A model generated the notes under the pieces. That model ran no database searches. It was not told where the DNA came from and saw only the letters and a list, made by a program, of their open reading frames with translations. From the NCBI GenBank assembly GCA_024196135.1, contig JAMQCK010000208.1, positions 1 through 38,576 of the forward strand: a stretch of DNA of 38,576 nt, given 5' to 3'. This DNA is from Pleurotus ostreatus/Saccharomyces cerevisiae fusant. Its lineage: Eukaryota; Opisthokonta. This document shows, one piece after another, positions 11,294-20,211 of the stretch (position 1 is the first letter of the stretch; each line of letters opens with the position of its first letter). A program made the translations under genes and the position numbers.

Positions 11294-12376
11294 TCAGGGA
11301 AGCCCCTCCACATGCATTTGACCGCCCTCATCTCCTTCACTGACCACTGTATCCAATGCCATGATGCTCCGTCCTCCCTTCGCTCGGTCTTCGACGAAGT
11401 GCTTGCGCGCCTTGCCGTAGTCGTCGAACTTGAACTGCCAGCCGTTCGGCAGACCTGCATAGAGCGAGGCCTGACGCTTCATCGGAGGGAGGGCGCTGCC
11501 CCTCGCCGAATATCGAGCAGGAGCAGAATGCGCGGGCGCGCGCATCGGCGGCGGGCATGGCGACGCAGAGATCGGCGAGAGAATCGAGGCAACGCTCTCG
11601 GAGTAGGCAAGCGTCTCGGCGTCCGTGTCCAGCTCGTGGTCAACGGGCTCGGGCGCCGCGTTCTCCTTCCCGTAGACGATGCTGACAGAGACCTCAGACG
11701 CGGTGCGCACGAGCTTGCGAATAGCGGTGAGCGAGCCGTCGTGCGCGCGCTTCGCGTCGTTTTCCATGGTTGCCTCCGCAACCGCAAGGTCGACGAGGTT
11801 GTCGTTCCCAGACTGAGCACCGAGGCACGTGGGGCAGAGGCGGACAAACATGGCGACAAGCTTCTTGGGGATGCGCGCGTGCGCGGCGCAGACGTGTTCA
11901 TAGGTCGCGTCGAAGGTGCCGTGGTCGACGGCAGCGTGCGCAGCGCAGAGGATATCGTAAAGCTGGTTCTGAACGGCGACGGGGCGGTCGTTTTCGAGGA
12001 GCCGGAGACCAGAAGGACCGTGGGCGAGCGTGAAGGTGTTGGCGGCCCAGCGAATGTAATGCGCTTTTTCGTCCAGAGGCTCCGAGGCGTGCAGCGAGGC
12101 GATGACAGTGGGGTCCGTAGAGTCGAGAGCAGCGACGATGGTGTCGTAGTTCACGCGAGAGATCAAGGCCTTGCTGCGTTGGGCGGCAGAGAGCGGGGCC
12201 AGAAAGCGCGCCTCGACGTCGTTCTTGTACTGATCGCAGGTGAGGAGGCCGATGCGGCTGTTGGTCTTCGGCGGCGTCGCAACGAGGCTTTCTCTTTCGG
12301 AGATTTTGGAGACAGAGGTAGACAAGGGCAATGCGAGCACAGGATCGATGGCCGTCATCTTGAGTGAGCCGTACAT
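11294..12376 (-). CDS. Protein with integrase-type H2C2 zinc-binding domain
   Basis: Single-exon gene of 360 residues from ATG 12376 to TGA 11294-11296. The central part holds a His-His-Cys-Cys finger like the N-terminal zinc domain of retrotransposon/retroviral integrases: AHAAVDHG with His147 and His152, then RIPKKLVAMFVRLCPTC with Cys181 and Cys184 (spacing H-x4-H-x28-C-x2-C). No DDE core follows, and no reverse transcriptase or LTR is nearby, so this looks like a host gene derived from, or sharing, that finger. Such stand-alone H2C2 proteins are familiar in basidiomycetes. The N-terminal 120 residues (YDTIVAALDSTDPTVIASLH) resemble the segment usually preceding the finger. The C-terminal third is Ala/Pro/Ser-rich and ends in NGWQFKFDDYGKARKHF. 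A role in nucleic-acid or protein binding is inference. Confidence 0.75.
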   Translation of the reverse strand: MYGSLKMTAIDPVLALPLSTSVSKISERESLVATPPKTNSRIGLLTCDQYKNDVEARFLAPLSAAQRSKALISRVNYDTIVAALDSTDPTVIASLHASEPLDEKAHYIRWAANTFTLAHGPSGLRLLENDRPVAVQNQLYDILCAAHAAVDHGTFDATYEHVCAAHARIPKKLVAMFVRLCPTCLGAQSGNDNLVDLAVAEATMENDAKRAHDGSLTAIRKLVRTASEVSVSIVYGKENAAPEPVDHELDTDAETLAYSESVASILSPISASPCPPPMRAPAHSAPARYSARGSALPPMKRQASLYAGLPNGWQFKFDDYGKARKHFVEDRAKGGRSIMALDTVVSEGDEGGQMHVEGLP

Positions 12377-12736
12377 GGAATCTCTGCTTGCTTCCCGTTC
12401 AGTAGTCTCATCAAGCAGGGTATCCTAGACCATACCTTTGATCCTGGAGGTTGCCCGCAAAAAGCGAGTGAATTATAAAGCAGGAAATAAAGGAGTGGAC
12501 GTCTAGAATGTGAAGGATCCGATGTGGAGGAGGACAAGATGTGAAAAGCCCCTAAGCGCCTGTGACGCGGTGGCGAACGCGGTCACCTGACGTCACAAGC
12601 GTCATATCTGCCACGCGCCTTCGGGATGGGCCGTACCGACCTTGCTCCCGACCACCACCTGGCCACGTTGTGAGCATCAGGATATCTCTCTCCGACACTG
12701 AGACTCCCTGCTTACTTTTTTGAGCTGTCAAGAACG
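12377..12736. promoter_or_regulatory. Divergent promoter region of the H2C2 gene and F-box gene F1
   Basis: 360 bases between two divergent starts. It contains GGTCACCTGA (12581-12590) overlapping a CRE-like palindrome TGACGTCA (12587-12594). No other element was recognised. Confidence 0.5.
12581..12590 (+). promoter_or_regulatory. Conserved promoter motif GGTCACCTGA upstream of F1
   Basis: Lies 147-156 bases before the F1 start. The same 10-mer occurs 120-129 bases before the original F2 start and 146-155 bases before F3; with flanks, F1 and F3 share the 16-mer ACGCGGTCACCTGACG. The core CACCTG is an E-box type hexamer. Either a functional site or residual paralogy of the promoters. Confidence 0.5.
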
Positions 12737-15064
12737 ATGGAAGGTCGAGCTCAGTCAAGAGGAAGAGGTAGAGGCGGTTATGAAAGAGGGAGAGGGCGTG
12801 GAGGACGCGGAGGGCGTGGCGGTGGACGTGGAGGGAGCGGCTGGCGCGGAGGGCGTGGATGGCGCGGTGTCAACACACAAAGAGGGGGAAGGGACAGAGG
12901 GGGGCCTTCTCAAAACCTCCATCCATCCCACCAATGGCAGCAGGCGACAACTTTCCTCAATGACGATCGCCGCCCCGTCCACCGCCTTCCTAATGAAGTC
13001 CTCGAAATTATCTTCCTCTTCAGCATTCCTGACGAACTCGCGAATCCAACTCCCGGCTCTCACGTCGCATACTTTGCATACCTCGATCGCTGCAAGAGCA
13101 TCGACTACCCGCTCCTCCTCAGCCGCGTCTGCCGCCGCTGGCGCATCGCCGCTCACGGCTGCCCCGCCTTATGGTCCTACATCTGCGTTGACATCGGCAC
13201 GCGCAAGCCGTTCAACGCACCCTACTACACAAGCGTACTCGCCAAGTCGAGGGACTTCCCCCTGACCCTCTCCTTCGCCGCCGGGAAGAACCAATTATTG
13301 AACACTGTCCTTCACGGACCGGTGTTCTCTCCCCACATTCGGCGCATCCGAGTGCTCAGCATCCAGCTGTCCTCGTACTTCCTCCCCGCCGACGCCCCAA
13401 GGATCGATATCCTGCCGCTCTTCCCGACGGTCGATACGCCCCTCCTAGAGAGCGTCCGCCTAGACTGCCGCAAGGCCCCTTGGAGCGTCATTCGATATCT
13501 CGAGAAACTACAACGTGGCGGAGAGCCTATTCCCGACCACCTACGCTTCTTCCGCCACGCACCGCGGCTGGAGGAGTTCGCGCTCGAGGGCCTGGACGAC
13601 CCGGACGCGACACACGAGGCTATGGAGTGTATGTCCCTTCGCCGGATGGGGCTGGCGGGCTTCGAGTGGCAGAACATGACGCGCCTGCGCCTGCCGGACG
13701 TACCAAGGCGCGTGTTCGACTTGCTGAGGGTGCTGGGCGATGCGAAGCGGCTTGTGGAGCTGAGGTGCACGATATTTGAAGATTTGGAGGACGAACTCTC
13801 GTACGAGGGGCACGATGAGTATATCATCGATACGGAGGACGAGATGGAGGATGAGGATTGGGACGAGGAAGAAGAGGAGGAGGAGGACGAAGAAGAGGAG
13901 GAGGGGGAAACTGACGAAGACTATCCGCACGCCGATACTCGTTCCGCCGCACGTACCCGCGTCCAGCAGAACTCGAGGGCCCCTACCAACAACGCCACTA
14001 CTCGCGCCCTCGCAGATGCCCGCCGTGCCGAGAGGGAGCGCCGACAGCGCGAGCTCGCCGCACGCCACGCCGAGCGCGAGGTCGCCCGGGAGAAAAAGCG
14101 CCGCGACCACGCTCAGCTCCTCGGCCCGCACGTCTTCCCCGACCTCACGACTCTGCACCTCGTTCTGATAGCCTTCGAGCCCGAGAACTACGGCGAGTAC
14201 GACGATGAGAATCCGGAGGAGCGCTCCGGCGTGGAGCGGTTCCTCGGCGCGCTCATTATGCCCGCGCTCACGACGCTCACCATCACGCGCAGGGGGGAGG
14301 AGTTTGAGGACGGCGGGTGTAGCGACGAAGATGATTACGGGTATGGGTCTTGGTATGGTGGTGGGTACGGTGGTGGAGGTGCTGGCGGCGGCGGCGGCGG
14401 CGGCGGTAGTGAACCCAAGCTATACCCACACCTGAAAGCCTTCGTCCAGCGCTCTGGATGTGCTGTTCGGACCCTCACGCTCGACAGCCTCCACATCGAG
14501 CAGCCCGAGCTCCTCGAAATCCTCCAGCTCTTCCCCCACGTGCACACCCTCCGGCTGGAGGACGCCACGAAAGCGATGTCCGCGGGCTTCTGGCAGGCGC
14601 TCGGGCGGCGCGAGAGGAAGGAGCGCGGTGGGCCAATGGAACGCGATGGAGCCGGGCGGATGGCGCTAATGCCCAACCTGCACCACCTCGTCATGCACCA
14701 GGACCGCGGGCGCACGGGGCGCGGCGGGTTCATCAATGTGAACGTCCTGGACGCAGTCGAAGCAAGGTGGAAAGCCGGTCGGGGCGGCGGCGCGCGCGCT
14801 GAGGTCGTGCACTGCCCGACGCCGACGAAGGGACGGAAGGAGAAGCCGGGCCAGGGGCGCGTAGGAAAGTCGGCGCAGGTCCTGGACTCGCAGATGCGCG
14901 GGCGACTGAAGCGGGTGCAGGCGCGGACCGATCTGGAGCTGGTGCTGACAGAACTGCCGTTCAAGAAGAAGCCTGCGAGACTGATTGGTGGCTCGGACTA
15001 TGGGGACTCGGATGAGGGTTATTCTGACGAGCTGGACTACGATGACGGGTTTGAGCACTACTAA
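12737..15064 (+). CDS. F-box-like protein F1 with RGG-rich N terminus
   Basis: Intact single-exon gene, 775 residues. F-box proteins usually present substrates to an SCF ubiquitin ligase. Order of parts: an Arg/Gly-rich tail of RGG repeats (about residues 5-57); an F-box-like segment (about 75-130: HRLPNEVLEIIFLFSIPDEL, then SRVCRRWRIAA and CPALWSYICVD), the usual agaricomycete form; leucine-rich-repeat-like stretches (SLRRMGLAGFEWQNMTRLRL); an acidic run of mainly Glu (about 370-395); an Arg/Glu helix; a Gly run (about 541-558); and C-terminal ARTDLELVLTEL. F2 and F3 are paralogs but lack the RGG tail and most of the acidic and Gly inserts. The start ATG gives the whole RGG tail in frame. 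Domain assignment is confident for the F-box region; the substrate is unknown. Confidence 0.85.
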   Translation: MEGRAQSRGRGRGGYERGRGRGGRGGRGGGRGGSGWRGGRGWRGVNTQRGGRDRGGPSQNLHPSHQWQQATTFLNDDRRPVHRLPNEVLEIIFLFSIPDELANPTPGSHVAYFAYLDRCKSIDYPLLLSRVCRRWRIAAHGCPALWSYICVDIGTRKPFNAPYYTSVLAKSRDFPLTLSFAAGKNQLLNTVLHGPVFSPHIRRIRVLSIQLSSYFLPADAPRIDILPLFPTVDTPLLESVRLDCRKAPWSVIRYLEKLQRGGEPIPDHLRFFRHAPRLEEFALEGLDDPDATHEAMECMSLRRMGLAGFEWQNMTRLRLPDVPRRVFDLLRVLGDAKRLVELRCTIFEDLEDELSYEGHDEYIIDTEDEMEDEDWDEEEEEEEDEEEEEGETDEDYPHADTRSAARTRVQQNSRAPTNNATTRALADARRAERERRQRELAARHAEREVAREKKRRDHAQLLGPHVFPDLTTLHLVLIAFEPENYGEYDDENPEERSGVERFLGALIMPALTTLTITRRGEEFEDGGCSDEDDYGYGSWYGGGYGGGGAGGGGGGGGSEPKLYPHLKAFVQRSGCAVRTLTLDSLHIEQPELLEILQLFPHVHTLRLEDATKAMSAGFWQALGRRERKERGGPMERDGAGRMALMPNLHHLVMHQDRGRTGRGGFINVNVLDAVEARWKAGRGGGARAEVVHCPTPTKGRKEKPGQGRVGKSAQVLDSQMRGRLKRVQARTDLELVLTELPFKKKPARLIGGSDYGDSDEGYSDELDYDDGFEHY

Positions 15065-15388
15065 TGTAATCCTTGAACCTGATAGAGGTGTGGTAGGGGT
15101 GATGCGCACTATGGGGAGGGACTGACGACAATATAGCGCTAGGTACTGTACTGTGTTGATGAGCTACAGATGATGCCATGAGTAACATAGGCCCACTTAC
15201 ACGCATGACAATGGAACAGGAGAAATAGGCGCCCAAACTGTGACATCGATCGTAGATATGGTCACCTGATGCTGTCACGTTCGTTTGTCTGCCTCGAGGC
15301 ATCCCCGCCTTCCTTTGCCTTTGACCACGATCGAGCCACGACGATCCACCATCTGATTGTGCAGAGATTACGGCTGACCAAGGAATCA
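15065..15388. promoter_or_regulatory. Original promoter region of F-box gene F2
   Basis: Aligns by eye with the region before F3: GGTCACCTGA (15260-15269), then a shared CCTTTGCCTTT...CCACGATC block (15312-15334 here, 22677-22695 at F3), then the ATG at 15389. It is now separated from the F2 body by the hAT element. It also holds the 3' region of F1. Confidence 0.6.
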
Positions 15389-15420
15389 ATGGCGAATCAG
15401 GGTCGCAGACCGAACAACTT
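15389..15420 (+). pseudogene. 5' fragment (start codon and 9-10 codons) of F-box gene F2
   Basis: ATG at 15389 opens MANQGRRPN, then meets the transposon end. Conceptual joining at the shared CGAACAA (15411-15417 and 20211-20217) continues in frame into KKIAQTKNT at 20216. That puts the KKIA of F2 at the same residue (10-13) as RKIA in F3, which starts MGKRERKALRKIA. Position, frame and upstream similarity all agree that this is the displaced start of F2. Confidence 0.75.
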
Positions 15421-15436
15421 GTAGGGTTGAGCACCG
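15421..15436 (+). repeat. hAT left terminal inverted repeat
   Basis: GTAGGGTTGAGCACCG, the exact reverse complement of the right end. If the outer G/C pair is flank, the TIR begins TAGGG, as in many hAT elements. Confidence 0.85.
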
Positions 15437-15610
15437 CCCGTGACACGGCGACGGTATGTCACGGACGCGGGTACGCACGGCGACGGCCGTGGACCAGACG
15501 GGCCGTGTAGCAGTGACCCACACCCTTGGACGGCACGGCACGGCAGCGGGCACGGTCGTCGACGGTCGCGGACGGTGGCGGACGGTGGCGGGCGGTGGCG
15601 CGGCTGCGAG
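15437..15610. repeat. hAT left subterminal repeats
   Basis: Dense CCGTG, CACGG and GTCACGG motifs in both orientations (for example CCGTGACACGG at 15438), plus a short tandem array of a GGACGGTGGC-like unit at about 15570-15600. Subterminal arrays of short motifs are known transposase-binding regions in hAT elements; binding here is inference. Confidence 0.6.
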
Positions 15611-15682
15611 CACAGACAACTGTGAAGATAGCACGTATTACATGTTGTATATAGTAGGAAGTAGCGAATGTTGTTGAGCAAA

Positions 15683-18600
15683 TCACAGTCCTTGTCCCCC
15701 ATCCTGTTCGTCGAGTAGTTTCCGCTCGAGCCTGAGCTTGTGCTTGACGAGCATCAGCGTGCGGATCGTATCTGGGGCAAGTCTGGCACGTCGAAGCGAG
15801 ATCGTGTCGCGGCCTCCTGAAAAGACACGCTCGACAGCAACAGCAGAACCTGCATTGCTCGTTAGAATACATGACATGACTTAATGAAAGAGGCTGACCG
15901 GGAATGCAGAGCACGTCACACGCGAGGCGATAGAGCTTGGGAAAACGGGAGCGCTGACCGCGCCACCACTCCAGGGGGTCGCAGGTCTTGAAGTCGGCAG
16001 GCGGCGGCATCTTGTAATACTCGTCCAGCTCATCGAGTATGATGGCCGTGCGGCGGTAGCGCTCGCCGATGTTGAGCATGCGCGGTGCGTGATCGGCTTC
16101 CGCGTCGGCCAGAGAGGGTGTCGTTGGGTGCCCGCTGGTGTGTGGGCCTCTGCTATCGCTGCTGGAAGCCTTGCTAGCGTACTCCTTCGTGTAGTGCTCA
16201 CGAAGCTTGATTTTTGCATCCTCGAGGTAGTTGAGCAGGTCCGGCTCATCTTGGTAGTCGTTCTTGAGGCCGTCGTACGAAATTCGAGGATCTAGCACTG
16301 CTTGACCGTCAGCAATAACCCCACATGTTCAGACGTATACTTACAACACGCCCAAATGCAGAGATAGGATTCGTCGAACTTTGCGTAGTACTCTGCCAGC
16401 TTAGCATGGGCATCAATTAAACCTTGACGAAGCTCGGGCGAAGCGTCGTGAGCTAAATCCGTTAGAGCGTCCTTGACGTGCAGCTGGAGCGCGCGGAATG
16501 TGCTGTGTACTTCCGAAAGCATGGGCCGCGAAGTAGTCGACATGTTGACTGTTGCCTCGCGGAAGGCACAAAGCCAGCCGCTCACCATATTGATCGCCTT
16601 CCAGTCGGTCTCTGAGAGCTCGTACTTGGATAGCTCGGGGTGGTGTCGGACATAACCATCAATTGCTGCCTGGTAACGTAGTGCACGGCCTACATAATGG
16701 GTCAATGACGAGAAAACACAGAAAAAAGGGGTCAACGCACGAAGCATCTCGTGTGTCGATGACCAACGTGTCTTCACGTCGAGGATGAGCATGAGGATCT
16801 GCATATCTTGAGGGCTTTGGGCGGAAGCGCCGGACATGCGGGCAAACTGGACTTCGGTCGGCCAAGCTTGACGTCGCTGCGGACTGGAGCGGATAGCCTT
16901 AACGATTGAACGCAGCTTTGCGGGGGTCAGAACATCAATAAGCAAAGGGCAAGCGTATTACATACCTTCCCAACAGCTGATGATACGTCCTGCGTGTTGG
17001 TGCCTGTATCGACAGATGCGTCTTCAAGGTCAGAATCGTCGTCCTCGTCCTCAGCAATGGTTGGCTTCGACTTCAACGAGACCTTGGAAGTGTTCCCCTT
17101 GCGACGCATGGGCCGGGTCACGGAGTCCTGGTAGTTCACGTCTTTGCTCGACGCCTTGTCGGCTTCCGCTTTCGAGATAGCTCCGATAGCCTCCAAAAGC
17201 TGGACAAAGATGAGTTCATGCTGGCTAGTGGTGATCGCTAATTGGAAGTTCACCTTGATTGCAGATAGGTGGATTGTGTGCGGCATACAGCGTAAGCGTG
17301 ATTGCTTGGCCGAGAAGGTGATCCCGTGAGTGGCGCATAAGTCTTCGATTGCTTCGACAAGTGTGTCGTTATTTGTAGCATTGTCCATGACAAAGGCGGA
17401 GATCTTGAGGGCGCATCAGACAGGGAATGAGCACCGTATGTGATTTACACGCACCCTGCCTTTGAGCCCGTACTTCCCAAGTGTCGCCCAAACTGCCTGC
17501 GCCATGTTCTCGCCGGTATGAGCCCCGATAAGCTCATGGAAGTCGATGAGGAGTTCCTCTGCGATACTGTTAGCTGAAAGAATATCATGAATGAACAGGC
17601 TGGTGCGTACCCAAGCGTCCGTCATTCGTCACGTAGTGGGCGATAATTGCAAGGAAGGCATATCCATTGCTTGAAGTCCACGCATCCAGGGATATGGCGA
17701 CCTTGCTTTCGAGGGTCTGGCAAGAATAAAGGAGGAGCAACGCGCATCGGACTACTTTACACACCTCAAACATTGTTCAAACCTCTGCCACAGTGTCCTT
17801 TCCCATCTGCATCGCACGCCTCTTGATAGTGAATCGTCCGGGTATCGTGTAGCCAGGCGGCGGCTGGTGATCCTTGGCGTAGTTGATCATGTCAATGAAC
17901 TCTGGCTTCTCGACCTCGTCAAAGGGCTGATCACACGCGACAACCCAGCGCGCGATCAAGTTGTCAAAGACCTTGTCGTCCCAAGGCTCCTGGTGCGGGT
18001 GTAAGGGATGCGTAGAAGCGGCAGAAGTAGAAGTTGGCACGCACCTGCTGCGCCGCCTGCTGTCGCTGGAACGCTTGCTTGATGCTCCCCTGATTTTGAT
18101 CCAGTTTCGCGCCGTACTTTGCTGCAATCTCGGCCGTCATAGGTATCTTGCCAGATGCGAGGTTGCGTTCCTCCTCCGTGACGCCTTCGTGAGCCGATCT
18201 CTTCTGTAGATGCTGATAGAGCGTGAAGAGGTTGGGGAAGTGTTTGAGCTGCCCAACAAGCCCTGAATTGCGCATTAGAGTAGGCTCCAAAACATCGTAC
18301 AAGTCAACGCACCACTGTTATTGCCTTTCATTCCCTTCGTTATTGTGTGAACCTTCCGATTCCCATGGCAGAAGCGCCAATGCGTAGATCCTGCCTCTCC
18401 TGGCTCGCCATGGGCGTTCAACGGCACTTTCTCGAAGAAAAGGTAGATAGGGTTGCGGAATCTGGCTGGGCGACTCTTGGACCTGATGAGTAAACTTAAA
18501 GATGAGGGGCAGATAGCGAAAACTCACGGGAGCACTGCCACCCGCCGTATCGGCGCCGCTGGCAGCCCCAGCACCGACAATCACCCCACTGCTGCTGCCG

Positions 18601-19442
18601 CGAGCGTCGGCCGCGCTGGCGGACGCCTTCACGCGCGCCGCAGATGTCTTCCGTTTCTTCTTCTTGGGCTGAGGCTCGGCCCTGCGCTTTCCCTTGCTTT
18701 TAGGCAACTTCGTGGGGAGGATATCTGCAATCTTTAGCACGGGTGAGTACACAAAGCCTATCCCAAACCGATGGAGAAGACAAACCTCTGCATTATCTAT
18801 CACAATGACCTCCGGCTCGTCGTCGGTGCCGGAACTATCATCGTCGTTGATGAAGTCGCCGTCAGAGCCCGAGTCTTCGTCCTCAATGATCTTGCGCTTG
18901 GCAGTGCGCCGTTGGGCTTTGGCGGGATCGCTGTCGGGCTCGTGCATGTCCGAATATTCTGTATGATAGTTAGTAAGCCTGCAGCGTCAATAACATCCTC
19001 CAACTCACCTGTAGGACCAGGGCTACTGCTGTCAGGGGGTCCTGCTAACGCTTCAGCTACTAAATTCCTTGCTTTTGGATATTTCTCGCGCACCTTCGGC
19101 ACCTCCGAGCCTTCGGATTCGCAGCTCAAGATGGCTACCCGCCTCCATCCCGATATCTTGCATGGTCTTCATTGAAGGGAGGGGGAGGAGATGTCCGGGC
19201 TTGATGAAGAAGGAATGGTGGCCCTTCCAGAAGTCCTCGTGCACGTACTTGCGTTCCACAAGTTGCTGCTCAAGGTCGGCCAACTTCATTGTTGGGTCGA
19301 CAACTGCACGATCGTGCGTCAGTTACGGTTCAAACAGTAGGACTGATCACACACGGAAAGTCGTTGTCCCTCCCCTCACACCACGCACGAATATCGAGTA
19401 GGTGTTTGCTCGAACCAAGCGCCTCAATCGTCGGGAGGACAT
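15683..19442 (-). CDS. hAT transposase with N-terminal ubiquitin-like domain
   Basis: Sixteen exons: 19442-19355, 19303-19094, 19041-19009, 18958-18786, 18731-18528, 18475-18313, 18262-18045, 17989-17783, 17716-17611, 17558-17455, 17403-17254, 17199-16966, 16915-16741, 16689-16345, 16297-15899, 15849-15683; all introns GT..AG, 991 residues, no stop. Residues 15-97 form a ubiquitin-like fold: YSIFVRGVRGGTTTFLVDPT, a helix (MKLADLEQQL), then TMQDIGMEAGSHLELRIRRLGG, tracking ubiquitin including the diglycine. Next come an acidic and Lys/Arg-rich linker, a BED-like finger (about 240-300, with HWRFCHGNRK), and the RNase-H-fold core with SLDAW (Asp about 443) and FVMDNATNN (Asp about 509). Last is the C-terminal hATC dimerisation motif SAVAVERVFSGGRDTISLRR. 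The third catalytic acid was not assigned. It cuts and pastes the element in the nucleus. A few acceptors, such as CCAAG before exon 6, are inferred from frame. Confidence 0.88.
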
Positions 19443-20030
19443 GAAAGACCAATGCGAGCGGTGGCGCTTCGCGCGGGAGGAAAAAAGGGAATTAAAGGCA
19501 AAGAAGTGTGGAAATACATAGACTATAAGTAGGAGAAAAGGAAGGGAAAGCTCGATATAGAGCAGAACAATAGCGAAGGCCAAATAATCAATGTTGATCT
19601 CGCCGAAGATCTCCCTCGCGAAGATACTGAGGGGAATGGTCACTCCCACGAGGGGAACAGCAGTAATTAAGAGGCAGCACAAGAGCCATGCATGCCAACG
19701 ATAAGATATTGAACGAATGGTGGTTGGTGACACTGTACCGCGCGTGTATTCAGCACCTGGGTCGAAGGTCAGCGGCGATCATATGGCGCAGAGATTCCCA
19801 CAGACGTGGGATATTCGGCTGCTTTACGTCCGCAGTGTAGGTGCTTGCCGCCAACATAGGCGGCACGACCGATGTTTGCATGGTAGGCTGAGATTGAGGA
19901 ATTTACGAACGAGGACGGCCGTGTCACAGAGGATGGGAATCTTTGTTTATGCTGAGGGCCCTGGTACACAATGCAAAACGCGGAATAACAATTTGTTCTG
20001 CGAGATAACGACGCCTCATATTACACGTGA
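19443..20030 (-). promoter_or_regulatory. Leader/promoter region of the transposase gene
   Basis: AT-rich DNA between the transposase ATG and the right subterminal repeats. On the minus strand a hydrophobic frame is open from 19733 into the transposase, but it has no ATG before 19442, so I treat it as leader. No TATA box was placed with confidence. Confidence 0.4.
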
Positions 20031-20041
20031 CAAGTTGAACC

Positions 20042-20195
20042 GTGAGCCGTGACACGGCCGTCGACGGCCATACGTCGACGGCGCGACACGGCAGATACCG
20101 TGGCCGTGACCGCCCGTGAGGGCTCTTGGCTAAGGATTCGACGGTACGGCTGTCGTGGCCGTGTCACGGTAGCCGTGCTTCCGTGTTCGCGGCCA
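20042..20195. repeat. hAT right subterminal repeats
   Basis: Repeated CCGTG, CACGG, CGTCGACGG and GTGTCACGG motifs in both orientations, mirroring the left subterminal region. CCGTGACACGG occurs in both ends. Confidence 0.6.
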
Positions 20196-20211
20196 CGGTG
20201 CTCAACCCTAC
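20196..20211 (-). repeat. hAT right terminal inverted repeat
   Basis: CGGTGCTCAACCCTAC, the perfect inverse of 15421-15436. It is followed by GAACAAG, which belongs to the F2 coding sequence. Confidence 0.85.

Larger units (their letters stand above)
15421..20211 (-). mobile_element. Complete hAT-superfamily DNA transposon inserted in F2
   Basis: 4791 bp bounded by perfect 16-bp terminal inverted repeats. It holds one intact transposase gene on the minus strand and GC-rich subterminal regions full of CCGTG/CACGG motifs. The flanks share CGAACAA: immediately after the right end, and four bases before the left end. That is close to the 8-bp target duplication expected of hAT elements, but imperfect. 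An uninterrupted transposase and perfect termini suggest a recent and perhaps still mobile copy. Confidence 0.88.

Noticed and set aside
11312..12367. 351-codon open frame antisense to the H2C2 gene
   Set aside because: Its product is compositionally biased and matches no family; the opposite strand has the zinc-finger gene.
19450..19733. Hydrophobic open frame in front of the transposase (minus strand), in the same frame
   Set aside because: It contains no ATG and its composition reflects a T-rich leader; the ATG at 19442 gives a protein starting just before the ubiquitin-like domain.
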